Shown here piece by piece: positions 10,301 through 17,542 of a stretch of DNA of 64,000 nucleotides. A model generated the notes under the pieces. That model had not been told where the DNA came from and ran no database searches. It saw nothing but the letters and a program-made list of their open reading frames with translations. Position 1 is the stretch's first letter. Each line of letters begins with the position of its first letter. The translations under genes and the position numbers were made by a program. This stretch comes from Paraglaciecola arctica BSs20135 (GTDB lineage: Bacteria; Pseudomonadota; Gammaproteobacteria; Enterobacterales; Alteromonadaceae), in assembly GCF_000314995.1 (NCBI RefSeq), contig NZ_BAEO01000047.1, positions 1 through 64,000 on the forward strand, written 5' to 3'.

Positions 10301-10522
10301 CTTAGGGGATAATTGATTATTATCTACAGTAGTAAAAGGCTCTGAATCAATTTCAGATGAATTGCTAATAGATTCATATTTTTGATTAATGCTCCGTAGC
10401 ACTTTAATAAAAGCACTACGTTGCGTCTCAGTCATTGGCTTACCGTCAGACTGTGCGTAAGAAGAATTTAGAGCCAAAACTAAAAGGGAACATATTAGAA
10501 CTTTTTTGACAATTGATTTCAT
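7382..10522 (-). CDS. Large, atypical fimbrial usher-like outer-membrane protein
   Basis: A 1046-residue exported protein (signal ending near SSYAQ). After an N-terminal domain (MSLYVNNLYVAEVFGY, DFDKKIMTGW) it has a long series of amphipathic beta-strands expected of an outer-membrane barrel, with an Ig/plug-like insert (GDIQPGWDVELYQNN, GRYEFDNVDLLYGYNNFEI). The C-terminal third contains an SdrD/carboxypeptidase-regulatory-like repeat (FEDENNDGIFNEGETPIEGA) and further beta domains. Typical FimD/PapC ushers have about 800-880 residues, so this one is clearly longer. The adjoining PapD-like chaperone and pilin genes support usher function. ATG 10522 is the start: GGAGGG lies just upstream, while the TTG at 10537 would put that site inside the gene. 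It should thread chaperone-bound DUF4402 subunits to the surface. Confidence 0.75.
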   Translation of the reverse strand: MKSIVKKVLICSLLVLALNSSYAQSDGKPMTETQRSAFIKVLRSINQKYESISNSSEIDSEPFTTVDNNQLSPKGQPIVTADPRNDLKNNIVIVNNSQDDLVSGIPEGEDLVMSLYVNNLYVAEVFGYKSSKGAKINASDLFEILDFPIDIDFDKKIMTGWFIRESNKFEFNFNAFIDGNNMPNVSVNGISGTVGSADYLIEDNSVYVEGDLLSHWFGLGLTYKFNDLQIKLIPEEALPIETRLARQSKTINKTQKSLPTRPWKETPYQMISSPLVDLQIQHSDSSRDNSRFSSYSALGSHDLAFMNTEYYVAGRSDNELSDARIKFSKELKPGALGFLPAANISFGDINSVNINSARTGGLSRGVSFSKTLSEVNDNQRININGDIQPGWDVELYQNNILVANQTSVETGRYEFDNVDLLYGYNNFEIISYGPQGQVEHDYREVFIDSNALSSLEQDYGFSVIEVGKSLLSVNDELITENKGLLFAGSYSLGLTDWLSVSLGQSSFFSDEFENEFNYSFGTNLTLFENILLHADFSINQNNLLRSYFTGRTQWLGQSLFYSLNQQDYSLLLEDGMNKKVTDNLHLLRMGGQLLDFNSYRLNYNNQFSYRDGINGIETTQFVNQLSLSAGRFAIQHSLDWKKTQDSTNSSETVDGYMQIQRQLGRVFSRFLVGYSIKPETEINSIRTELSWSIFENLQSDFKFNYIPSAEQYRADLGLTWRYDAFTVTNNFSYNNDDEWSVGLFLRFGIGYDVDGNNAFMSSTSLTNTGVMSVRVFEDENNDGIFNEGETPIEGAKVRAIQAQRQAISGSDGIAVIKNLPVNVTTDIEIDSSTLSDPFFILSSKGVSITPRKAFLGRTEYPVVTSSEIDGTIYAVDLDSKERSLAYVPIVLLDEEGAVVATTQSEFDGYYLFVDLIPGQYFVSIASDYLKKHKMEHIDDLSVNLSVQGDVMNGSDFLIKDLEFTKGYVVKIGEFVNLPMLKVYWHLIQKRYRAKLKQSAFYVVDENSGLYQLNLGFYQDKSNGIQACDTVSAINIECSVENFEFVL

Positions 10523-10557
10523 ATTCCCTCCTATCAAAACCTGAACAACTAAACGAA

Positions 10558-11385
10558 TTAAAGATCAATCACTTTTTCAGCAAGTACCTTGCCAGAAAAT
10601 TCTTGTCCTCCTTCATAAGCAATCCGAAGTTTTCCGGACGTTGGGGGGGTGGTCGGTTGCCACGTCACCTCACGCTTAATTGTGTTTAGTTCAGCAAATA
10701 AATTCACTCCATTTAGTGTGCCAACTTTAACTTCTTCTTTACTATTATTTGGTGTCCAATAAGCTTGAATTGAACCATAAGTGCCATGTATACCAGACCT
10801 TTCAAAAGAAACGATAATCTTATATTGGGTACCATCAGATTTTTCATTTTGGTCAATATGAGCCTCATTTATAACAATGTCATAATCTAATTTACCCTTT
10901 CTCACAAATACAGGAATGGAGTAGTTTAAAAGTAATTTTAACTGTATGCCTGCCGCCCCGCTGGTTTGCTCAACTTTATCCTCTGTAGGTAAGGCCATAA
11001 ACAATAAATGCGAACGATACTCACCGTCGGCTAAATCTCTGGGCCGACGCACTCCAAGTTTAACAATTTGTCGTTCATTAGGTTTAAGTGTCACTTGCCT
11101 TGGGCTGAACCGCAGCATATTGCTTGCCGTTGGAAAACTTTTACTTTGTTGTTCATCTAAATCTACATATCCTCCTTCTGATAACGCTCTTTTCTGCTCC
11201 CACTGCAATCGATAACTTTGTGTTTTATCACCATTATTAATCAAAATAATTTCTGCAGAACGCTCGCGATCATTAATTGCTGCCCTAGTTGGAGAAATCA
11301 GCATACCTGCATGTAATGAGTTGCTGGTAACTACGAACAAAAAAAGAATGGACTTTAAGATGATAATACGAATTTTATTTTTCAT
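10558..11385 (-). CDS. PapD-like periplasmic fimbrial chaperone
   Basis: A 275-residue secreted protein with a signal peptide ending near SLHAG and the two Ig-like domains of a fimbrial chaperone. Domain 1 shows ISPTRAAINDRERSAEIILINNG and RFSPRQVTLKPNERQIVKLGVRRP, matching the subunit-binding edge strand and the conserved proline-rich turn. Domain 2 begins near residue 145. It would cap the incomplete Ig-like folds of the subunits by donor-strand complementation and hand them to the usher encoded 35 bases downstream. Its length is slightly above the usual 230-250. The pilin-type genes lie upstream on the same strand, separated by a 249-base gap with a palindrome at 11529-11548. Confidence 0.85.
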   Translation of the reverse strand: MKNKIRIIILKSILFLFVVTSNSLHAGMLISPTRAAINDRERSAEIILINNGDKTQSYRLQWEQKRALSEGGYVDLDEQQSKSFPTASNMLRFSPRQVTLKPNERQIVKLGVRRPRDLADGEYRSHLLFMALPTEDKVEQTSGAAGIQLKLLLNYSIPVFVRKGKLDYDIVINEAHIDQNEKSDGTQYKIIVSFERSGIHGTYGSIQAYWTPNNSKEEVKVGTLNGVNLFAELNTIKREVTWQPTTPPTSGKLRIAYEGGQEFSGKVLAEKVIDL

Positions 11386-11528
11386 AATTTATTTACTTAT
11401 TAATGCCTATGTTATTAATTATAAAATGTATTGCCCCCATCTAATGAATAGGGTTCTCTCACTCAATCTGATTTAAGCAAATATTAGACCAACAAAAACA
11501 ATAAGAAACCTTTATATATTCACTTATA

Positions 11529-11548
11529 TGTGTCAACTAATTGACACA
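11529..11548. promoter_or_regulatory. Perfect 8-bp inverted repeat upstream of chaperone gene
   Basis: TGTGTCAA and TTGACACA flank CTAA. Each strand therefore carries a TTGACA -35-like hexamer. The site is 144 bases upstream of the chaperone start in an AT-rich gap of 249 bases. It could be an operator or part of an internal promoter for the chaperone-usher genes. No good -10 at 16-18 bases was seen, so promoter status is open. Confidence 0.4.
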
Positions 11549-11634
11549 ATCTAAAATTGTATTAATTACATATTTTATCGATTGAAAAAAAATGAGAATA
11601 AGCAAAGGGCCAGAGGAATGTTGCTCAGACAAGG

Positions 11635-12120
11635 TTAAAAGTTAATTGACAACTCAAAAATAACGGTATAGGCAGTATCATAGTATATGCCAACAGCATT
11701 ACCAGAACTGGCAATTGTACCACCGACAAAAACAGTTGCATCGCCATTCGCATCAGTAGTGATCGTCGGAACGGAGCTAAGTGATATGAGGGTAAACTGT
11801 TGTGAAGGGGTCGCAGGTGAACTCGTTTCAGTCTGCACTATATTAGCAGATATAAATAATTCTTTAAAAGGCTCATAAGAACTAAGTAAATACTCCCCAC
11901 GATGTCCTGGTACTAATACTCGAATGTGATTAGTAAAGGTTATTTGATTATCGAGATTAATAGTAATTTCGCTAACACTATCATTTCTGAGAACAGCTAA
12001 AGTACCAAAATCAAGTTTTTCTACTTCAGTGACCGCAGCATTAGCAATAGACGTAAATAACAGCAACAAAATTACTATTAATTTACAGTTGATTGGATTT
12101 TGGAAATATTTATTAGTCAA
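11635..12120 (-). CDS. DUF4402-type pilin-like subunit, minor
   Basis: A 161-residue secreted protein: hydrophobic signal (LIVILLLLFTSIANA) and then a beta-rich domain opening with VEKLDFGTLAVL, the characteristic LDFGT start of DUF4402 proteins. The domain continues with NHIRVLVPG, VFVGGTIASSGNAVGIYYDT and ends ITV-like (TVIFELSINF). DUF4402 proteins are commonly coded with chaperone-usher genes, which supports a structural fimbrial role, as subunit or tip. It is shorter and more diverged than the upstream paralogue, which comes before a strong terminator, so this one is probably made in smaller amounts. The start is TTG at 12120 with AAGAG about nine bases upstream; no ATG is available at the signal peptide. 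Confidence 0.7.
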   Translation of the reverse strand: MTNKYFQNPINCKLIVILLLLFTSIANAAVTEVEKLDFGTLAVLRNDSVSEITINLDNQITFTNHIRVLVPGHRGEYLLSSYEPFKELFISANIVQTETSSPATPSQQFTLISLSSVPTITTDANGDATVFVGGTIASSGNAVGIYYDTAYTVIFELSINF

Positions 12121-12193
12121 TTTTTAATACTCTTGCATTGCAACAAACAAAACAAAAGCAATTTTCACACCAAAAAAACTTTGTATTTCATAA

Positions 12194-12224
12194 CAAAAAA
12201 GGCGACTCATATGTGAGTCGCCTT
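12194..12224 (-). terminator. Rho-independent terminator after major pilin gene
   Basis: A perfect 11-bp stem (12199-12209 with 12214-12224, core GGCGACTCA) around a four-base loop is followed, on the minus strand, by six U. It lies between the first and second pilin-like genes. In pilus operons such an intergenic terminator lets most transcripts stop after the major subunit while some read through to the assembly genes; that reading is inference here. Confidence 0.85.
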
Positions 12225-12255
12225 AAAAACACTGTAAAAACTAGTATAACTTTAC

Positions 12256-12873
12256 TTAATAATCAACTGTCATTGTATACGTGCCCGTATAGGCTTGATC
12301 AACATAACCTGATGTTGTCGTCGCACCAAGTATATCAGTATCTAACGATGTTCCAACTTGCAGTACAACAGCACCAGTGGAATCTGTTTCCATGAATCCA
12401 CCATCAGTAATGGTAGTACCATCGTCAGTACCACCGATAATATAGCCCTTCCAGCTAGCATTTAATATATTAAATACCGCTGCATTAGCAGGAACACCTG
12501 TTGTTATTAATGTGAAGTTCGGAGGGAATGTTACTTCTAAATCCGTAAATGGTGCTGCGGAATCTACCGTAAATATTGCCATTGTAGGTGTAGATAGAGA
12601 CGTAATCGTAGAGGCACCTATTGATGCAGAGGTTATAGATGGCGTCGCTGTACCATTTGGCGTAATTATCAGCGATGCAAAATTTGCAACGTTGGTATTA
12701 TCATTTTGCGCTCTAATCGTTCCGAAATCTAACACTTGAGTTTCAGTTAAGTTAAAGGTGTTTTGCACAGTCACCGAAACCGTACCTGGGGCTGTGGCGG
12801 CTAATGCTGCATTGCTGCTTACAAGTATGAAAGTAGCGCCTAATATTTTTGTGATTTTGTTTGGATTAAACAT
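12256..12873 (-). CDS. DUF4402-type pilin-like subunit, probable major pilin
   Basis: A 205-residue secreted protein. The ATG at 12873 is preceded by GGAGA at ideal spacing and begins a clear signal peptide (ILGATFILVSSNAALAATA); the longer upstream frame has no ribosome site. The mature part has the DUF4402 signature VLDFGTIRAQNDN, then IITPNGTATPSI, PTMAIFTVDS and a C-terminal YTGTYTMTVDY. Small residues (Ala, Gly, Thr, Ser) dominate, as in pilins. It is the first gene of the minus-strand operon, has an extended -10 promoter upstream and a strong terminator downstream, which fits an abundant structural subunit. Being a DUF4402 rather than a classical fimbrillin makes the fibre type uncertain. 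Confidence 0.72.
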   Translation of the reverse strand: MFNPNKITKILGATFILVSSNAALAATAPGTVSVTVQNTFNLTETQVLDFGTIRAQNDNTNVANFASLIITPNGTATPSITSASIGASTITSLSTPTMAIFTVDSAAPFTDLEVTFPPNFTLITTGVPANAAVFNILNASWKGYIIGGTDDGTTITDGGFMETDSTGAVVLQVGTSLDTDILGATTTSGYVDQAYTGTYTMTVDY

Positions 12874-12940
12874 ATAATCTCCAATAATTAAATTATAAAA
12901 AGTTTTAAAACAAATATTACGTAACACTAAATTCAGAGGC

Positions 12941-12969
12941 ATTATAGCAACTCATATGTTTTGTGACGT
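12941..12969 (-). promoter_or_regulatory. Predicted promoter of the pilin operon
   Basis: On the minus strand there is an extended -10, TGC followed by TATAAT (12941-12946), with a weak -35 (ACGTCA, 12964-12969) 17 bases upstream. It would give a leader of about 60 bases before the ATG at 12873. Confidence 0.5.
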
Positions 12970-13476
12970 ATTCTCGGTTTCTCAATAACGGTATCGACAA
13001 TGTTAATGTAAACCTTAATTTTTACTTCTCAGTAAAATGGCGTTTGATAAATAATGCCAACGTTTATAAAGATTATTGCCATTACATTTAAAATCTTTGC
13101 CACTATCTGTATCGACCCTTCCCTTAATAAATTTAGTCTAATTTTAATAATTTCTTTAAATATCTTGAACATAGACACTTTCGGGGCATAAAAAATCAGG
13201 TCTATTGGTACTATAAAGAGTTACTTCTGAACTTGCAAACTGTACGCTATCCCCCAGCTTTAATGGATTTACCTCTGTAAACTCAGTTGCTAAAAGCAAA
13301 CAATTCAACTCTATTCATTTTTTTACTTAAAAAGTTTGTAATAACAGTCGTAAAATCTCTAGAACTGGCAAATAATTGCCCACTTACGGCATAAATTGTT
13401 TTCTGTGCGGCGAAATATAAAAGGCTAATTTATTTAGTTATTTACAAACTAGGTGTCATATCGTTATCGTTTTATA
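12970..13476. other. Long non-coding gap between pilin operon and flgO-like gene
   Basis: About 500 AT-rich bases without a credible gene on either strand. It separates the divergent pilin operon and the flgO-like gene. I see no tRNA, obvious small RNA or long repeat in it. Its length is unusual for this compact region and leaves room for regulator binding sites, which I could not identify. Confidence 0.5.
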
Positions 13477-13492
13477 TGGCTTGATTTTTGCT
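13477..13492 (+). promoter_or_regulatory. Sigma-54-type (-24/-12) promoter
   Basis: TGGC at 13477-13480 and TTGC at 13488-13491 are separated by exactly seven bases and followed by T, matching the -24/-12 layout. Transcription would begin near 13503, about 60 bases before the flgO-like gene. Polar-flagellar genes of this class use RpoN in Vibrio and relatives, which supports the call. Confidence 0.6.
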
Positions 13493-13562
13493 TCGATTTT
13501 ACTAGATAGAATAATTTTAAGCCATCTATGGCACTCTCATACATTATATTAGAAGATAGATT

Positions 13563-14192
13563 ATGTTATTAAAAACGAAAACTGACATTCACCGCGCATT
13601 ATTGACCACTTTGAGCTGCAGTTGCCTGATGATAACTGGCTGTGGAATAAATGGCACTGAAACCCACCAGGCTCCGAAAGCTGACATTGAAGTAAGCAAT
13701 AAAGAAGATTTCGGAATAGTGGATATCAGCGTTAGTGATGAATTTGACACATTTCACACTCATAAGCGTATTAGTAGCTACACCAGCAAACTAGCCCACG
13801 ATTTACTTAAAAACCTCAGAGGCACAATGCTGGACACCCCCATTGCTGTGTCTTCATTTGTGAGTTTTGATACTGAGTCTCAAGACACCTCAAAACTAGG
13901 CGCATTAATAAGTGAAAATCTATTAGGACAACTTCAAAGTCAGAATATACCTGTGGTTGACATTCACCTTATGGATGCTTTGTTATTAAACAAGGAAGGC
14001 AGTTTTGCATTTCATAGTGATATGGAAGGGTATTTTTATAGTGAATCGGTTAAGTACGTGCTTGCAGGTTATCTGACTCAACATAAGCATGGAGTTGTTA
14101 TCAACGCTCGAATAATGCAATTCGATAATAAACAAATAGTGTCTTCTGCTTCAACTCTCATACCCTATTACGTTGCCGACTTATATAATTAA
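13563..14192 (+). CDS. FlgO-family outer-membrane lipoprotein
   Basis: A 209-residue lipoprotein with lipobox ITGC (Cys about 27). From about residue 60 it matches the FlgO domain: KLAHDLLKNLRG, IAVSSFVSFDT, GALISENLLGQLQSQNIPVVD, VKYVLAGYLT and VINARIMQFDNKQIVSSAS. Vibrio FlgO is an outer-membrane protein needed for stability of the polar flagellum and motility. Here it stands alone, away from visible flagellar genes, between a fimbrial operon and a second SPOR lipoprotein, behind a sigma-54-like promoter. It may be a flagellar gene at the edge of a motility region or a paralogue recruited to the neighbouring surface structure. Family call is good; role is inferred from homologues. Confidence 0.75.
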   Translation: MLLKTKTDIHRALLTTLSCSCLMITGCGINGTETHQAPKADIEVSNKEDFGIVDISVSDEFDTFHTHKRISSYTSKLAHDLLKNLRGTMLDTPIAVSSFVSFDTESQDTSKLGALISENLLGQLQSQNIPVVDIHLMDALLLNKEGSFAFHSDMEGYFYSESVKYVLAGYLTQHKHGVVINARIMQFDNKQIVSSASTLIPYYVADLYN

Positions 14193-14347
14193 CAGGTTGC
14201 GGCTAGACTTTCAGACAATTTGCAGTAAACAGCCTGGTAATAATATAAGGTATTGAGTATAAGAAAATGAACTCATTGAATTTGTGCCACACCATATATA
14301 AACCTACTTAACAGCACATACCTACGCCTAAACCAAAGTAAACGGTA

Positions 14348-15037
14348 TTATTTCCCCACCTTGCTTCCTAGATACTCAACTACTGCGCAAGATATTAAGT
14401 GTCGGGCTTCATCACAGATTTTTTTAGCTTGAGTCACCGAGTTAAAGGGCCCTACTCTCAAACTTTGATAAGCAATATTCTGTTGCACTATTTCTGCTCG
14501 CAACGGCCTCTTGCCACGGGTTAATTCTGTTGGCAATTTCTTTTCAAGGTAAAGCCATCCTGACAACACAGATTTTTTATCACTAAAGGCTGCAATATGC
14601 ACCCCAATTTCCACATTACAATGGCCACTAACACCATTTAACGTTGAACCACAATTATGCGTTTTCTGAGCTGTAACATTAGTTCTGGTGACAGCGCCAT
14701 TATTATCTTCAGCTTTTGGGGATTGCACGCTACCGACTTGCACACTGGTTTCAGATGTAGATGTTCCCATAGGATCGTCACCGAGCGTAGAGTACCTAGC
14801 CAGCTCAGCTACAATAATTTGCATATCTGATTCAAGTGCTAATATTCTCTGAATTTCTGGCTCTAGATCAGTATAACGTTCGAGCTTTTGTTCTAATTCA
14901 CTTTTCACCAAAACTTCTGAATCGCTGTTCATCATTGAGCAACCAGCTAATAGAGCACTGTTAACTACGAGGAAAAACAGAGTCGATAAATTACTATTTA
15001 TCATTGGCACAAGGGACTTATTATTGGTTTTTGGCAT
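14348..15037 (-). CDS. SPOR-domain lipoprotein, paralogue of the usher-operon lipoprotein
   Basis: A lipoprotein of about 229 residues ending in a SPOR domain (VEIGVHIAAFSDKKS to SLRVGPFNSVTQAKKIC). The lipobox is LLAGC. The stretch after the lipobox (DLEPEIQRILALESDMQIIVAEL) resembles the equivalent segment in the protein at 6604-7299 (PSVERLVALEGELKEL), and both SPOR domains carry a VGPFNS motif followed by a Cys. The start is uncertain: ATG 15037 has GGAA upstream and gives MPKTN; ATG 15004 would give a more compact signal peptide; ATG 15067 is possible. It is convergent with the flgO-like gene and probably monocistronic. It should bind septal peptidoglycan from the outer membrane. Confidence 0.72.
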   Translation of the reverse strand: MPKTNNKSLVPMINSNLSTLFFLVVNSALLAGCSMMNSDSEVLVKSELEQKLERYTDLEPEIQRILALESDMQIIVAELARYSTLGDDPMGTSTSETSVQVGSVQSPKAEDNNGAVTRTNVTAQKTHNCGSTLNGVSGHCNVEIGVHIAAFSDKKSVLSGWLYLEKKLPTELTRGKRPLRAEIVQQNIAYQSLRVGPFNSVTQAKKICDEARHLISCAVVEYLGSKVGK

Positions 15038-15067
15038 ACCGTTATTCCATAGGCTATTGTAGAGCAT

Positions 15068-15416
15068 TCACAAGCTTGATTATGATTTGGCACCCCAAAC
15101 ATAACCGCCTGTTTTCGGATATCAGCTTTTATCTGATCCCATTAACTGGTTACAAAGCAATTATTAAGCCAATAACTTTTTCTGAGTAATTAGTCTGTTT
15201 ATTAATATCAAACATAAAAAGAAGGGGCTATAAGCGGAAAAAAACTGCCAGTTTTTATCGATAGGCACAAAGTATTACCGCATCAGCCCCAAACTCTATT
15301 GCAGTTACAAACAGCGTCTCCAAATTAGTTTTTAATATCTAAGACACACTAATAATTGACCAAAGGATGTGAAAGTCGCTATTGTTAGCTGTGTTTTTCT
15401 AAATCGGTAAAAGTAG
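15068..15416. other. Non-coding gap between SPOR and LysM lipoprotein genes
   Basis: About 350 bases between divergent genes. A short hairpin (AAAAACT/AGTTTTT, 15240-15256) is present, but no strong promoter or known RNA element was recognised. It should hold the promoters of both flanking genes. Confidence 0.4.
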
Positions 15417-16394
15417 TTGCGCAGACATTTATTATTTTTATGCTTGGTATTAGTGATGCTTAGCTGCTCGTCGAACCCAAATAATTCACAAGCCACTCAT
15501 CAAGGGAAAACCAATACTCCTCAAGTAACGCTTTCATACGTAAATGCTTATTTAATGATTGGCAATGTCACTAAGGCCGATGAGAAATTTCAAACTATTC
15601 AAACACCTGAATCAGTTCCAGGCGCTATGGTGGCCTTAGCGCAACTGCGGGCATTAAAAGGTGATAGCCTAGGTGCACAACAAGCATTTATGTTGGCCCT
15701 TGATAGCCCCTCTTTAGCTGCCCTACCCGTATCATCCAACTTACTTGACTATTTTTGCCAACAAAAAATGTGGCTCGCTCTTGCAAATTATGGAGACAGC
15801 CTACTTAAATCATCCAATGACGTTGCGACTAATAATATGACTTTTAGTTTGATCGGGCAGTGTTTTTTCAAAGCCAATGAATGGAACAAGGCAAAATACT
15901 GGCTAACTAAGCTTGATTTAGCGCTACCAGTCGACTCCCTTGATTATCTCGCCTTAGCCAGGCTAGGAATTGAAGATAAACAATACACTGAAGCAGAACA
16001 ATTTATTCTTCGATTTGAAGAATCTAAAAATAACATCAATGCACATACTTTGTGGACGGCGTTAGAGGTCTACCAAAAATTACAACAGCCAAAACAGGTA
16101 AAGCAAATCGGACAAAATTTAATAACCTTGTTTCCGAGCAGTGATTACAGCCTAGTTTATCAAGAAATGCTCAAGGCAAATTCCCATGAATTCAATAGAA
16201 TTGTAAAAAAAGAAGTACCTCTGCAAGTTAAACTCGATATCAAAGGTACGACTCACATCATGAAAAAAGGAGAAACCTTGTACCAACTGACCAAACGTTA
16301 TGATGTTTTAATGGCAGATTTATTGAGATGGAATCCATATTTGGTGGCGAATAATATTCCTCTCGGGGCCCAAATACGTCTGTTTGCAGACTAA
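15417..16394 (+). CDS. Lipoprotein with TPR-like repeats and C-terminal LysM domain
   Basis: A 325-residue lipoprotein (lipobox ending MLSC, Cys 17). The middle is helical with TPR-like spacing (AMVALAQLRALKGDSLGAQQAF, ALARLGIEDKQYTEAEQF). The C-terminus, about residues 278-325, is a LysM domain (THIMKKGETLYQLTKRYDV, LLRWNPYL, IPLGAQIRL) that should bind peptidoglycan glycan chains. The start must be TTG at 15417 because a stop codon lies immediately upstream in frame and the first ATG is inside the signal peptide. It resembles PilW/PilF-like TPR lipoproteins in outline, but the LysM end is different. With the two SPOR lipoproteins it makes a third peptidoglycan-binding outer-membrane protein within 10 kb. 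Confidence 0.68.
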   Translation: MRRHLLFLCLVLVMLSCSSNPNNSQATHQGKTNTPQVTLSYVNAYLMIGNVTKADEKFQTIQTPESVPGAMVALAQLRALKGDSLGAQQAFMLALDSPSLAALPVSSNLLDYFCQQKMWLALANYGDSLLKSSNDVATNNMTFSLIGQCFFKANEWNKAKYWLTKLDLALPVDSLDYLALARLGIEDKQYTEAEQFILRFEESKNNINAHTLWTALEVYQKLQQPKQVKQIGQNLITLFPSSDYSLVYQEMLKANSHEFNRIVKKEVPLQVKLDIKGTTHIMKKGETLYQLTKRYDVLMADLLRWNPYLVANNIPLGAQIRLFAD

Positions 16395-16455
16395 CTTCAA
16401 TGCAATGGGATGAGCCTTTCAATACTAATAAATTATAGTTATCAATTAGCATAAT

Positions 16456-16484
16456 TTGACTCAAATCATACCAGTCGGTACAAT
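16456..16484 (+). promoter_or_regulatory. tetR promoter with overlapping operator
   Basis: TTGACT (16456-16461) and TACAAT (16479-16484) are 17 bases apart. The dyad TACC-N4-GGTA (16469-16480) overlaps the spacer and -10. The same dyad occurs twice before the AhpD-like gene, so it is the likely operator for the TetR protein, giving autorepression. Confidence 0.7.
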
Positions 16485-16516
16485 TAACAATCTCGACGTA
16501 GTAAATTGGTGTCATT

Positions 16517-17119
16517 GTGGCTAGCGGTAGAAAAAAATCCTTTGATGAAAACACAGCTCTAAATGCAGCCATGGCTGTATTTTGGCAAAAAGGCTATGTT
16601 GGCGCTACGCTCATGGATTTAACTACGCGTATGGGTATTAACAAACCTAGCATGTACAGTGCTTTTGGTAATAAAGAGGCCTTATTTGTTAAAGCCACCC
16701 AGTGTTATATAGACACCAAAATGACACCTCACATGGAATTACTCTTTGAAGAAGGTGTTGCATTCAAACAACGTTTAAAAAATCATATGATGTCCATTGT
16801 ATCCATGCAGTGTGCTCCAGAACATGCAAAGGGTTGTTATTTAGCCTTATGCCAGTCGGAACTGGTGAGTGGTGATATCCCAGAACAAGCTGAACAAATA
16901 CTTAAAGAAGCCGATTTAATGCCAAGCAAGCTTTATACAGAATTGTTTAAAAATGATGCCGAAGCAATTGCGTTAGGATTAAACAAAAATGCCGAGGCCA
17001 ATGGTTTAAGCATATACACGTTGTTAAAAGGCACCGCTTCAATGGCACGTTCTGGTATTGATAAGTCTCAGCTCGAATACAGTATCGATAGCATTATTGC
17101 GGGGATCAGTATTCACTAA
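16517..17119 (+). CDS. TetR/AcrR family transcriptional regulator
   Basis: A 200-residue repressor. The N-terminal helix-turn-helix is clear: FDENTALNAAMAVFWQKGYVGATLMDLTTRMGINKPSMYSAFGNKEALF, residues about 9-57. The C-terminal ligand domain has Cys residues (MQCAPEHAKGCYLALCQSE) that could sense electrophiles or oxidants, which is inference. The GTG at 16517 is the only start that opens the domain properly. The TACC-N4-GGTA operator overlaps its own promoter and two copies lie before the next gene, so it probably represses itself and the following AhpD-like/FrnE-like pair until an inducer binds. It is one of the better-supported local regulons in the window. Confidence 0.88.
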   Translation: MASGRKKSFDENTALNAAMAVFWQKGYVGATLMDLTTRMGINKPSMYSAFGNKEALFVKATQCYIDTKMTPHMELLFEEGVAFKQRLKNHMMSIVSMQCAPEHAKGCYLALCQSELVSGDIPEQAEQILKEADLMPSKLYTELFKNDAEAIALGLNKNAEANGLSIYTLLKGTASMARSGIDKSQLEYSIDSIIAGISIH

Positions 17120-17374
17120 GCCAATGGATTTCGCCTTTGTGCAAAATAATTTTAAGCGATAATGACAAATTCAGGCTTAATACCCCCACAAATTTAATTT
17201 TGTATTACAACCAACTTCAATCAATCAACATCCATTATCCCCCTTTAGTTTCAAACACATAAAAACCTAGCCATTACTCATTAATAATCAATTACTTATT
17301 AACTACTCTAACTCTTTCTCATTTCTAAAAATCACCTTTTCTTTTATCCAAAAAATCTTTTATCTAATTCTTCA

Positions 17375-17430
17375 TTGACTTTAACTTACCTATCGGTACA
17401 ATTCACCCAATCGAAACGTACCGATTGGTA
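17375..17430 (+). promoter_or_regulatory. Promoter with two TetR-type operators
   Basis: TTGACT (17375-17380) and TACAAT (17397-17402) lie 16 bases apart. One TACC-N4-GGTA dyad (17387-17398) covers the -10 region and a second (17419-17430) lies just after the expected transcription start. Both match the site in front of tetR. The rest of the 423-base gap (17120-17542) is AT-rich and holds nothing else I recognise. Confidence 0.7.
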
Positions 17431-17542
17431 CAGATTAAATATCAATAACAATTAACCTTTGAAAGACGCATTAGATTGATGCTCTTAAATAAAGCCATTT
17501 AAACAAAGAAAACCAATTTAATTAAAAATTAAGGAAACAAAA

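Noticed and set aside
15251-15285. Possible sigma-54 promoter (AGGCAC) before the LysM gene
   Set aside because: No GC at the -12 position at the required distance.
16258-16572. 104-codon minus-strand frame between the LysM and TetR genes
   Set aside because: It overlaps the LysM domain coding region and the tetR promoter and start; composition is not protein-like.
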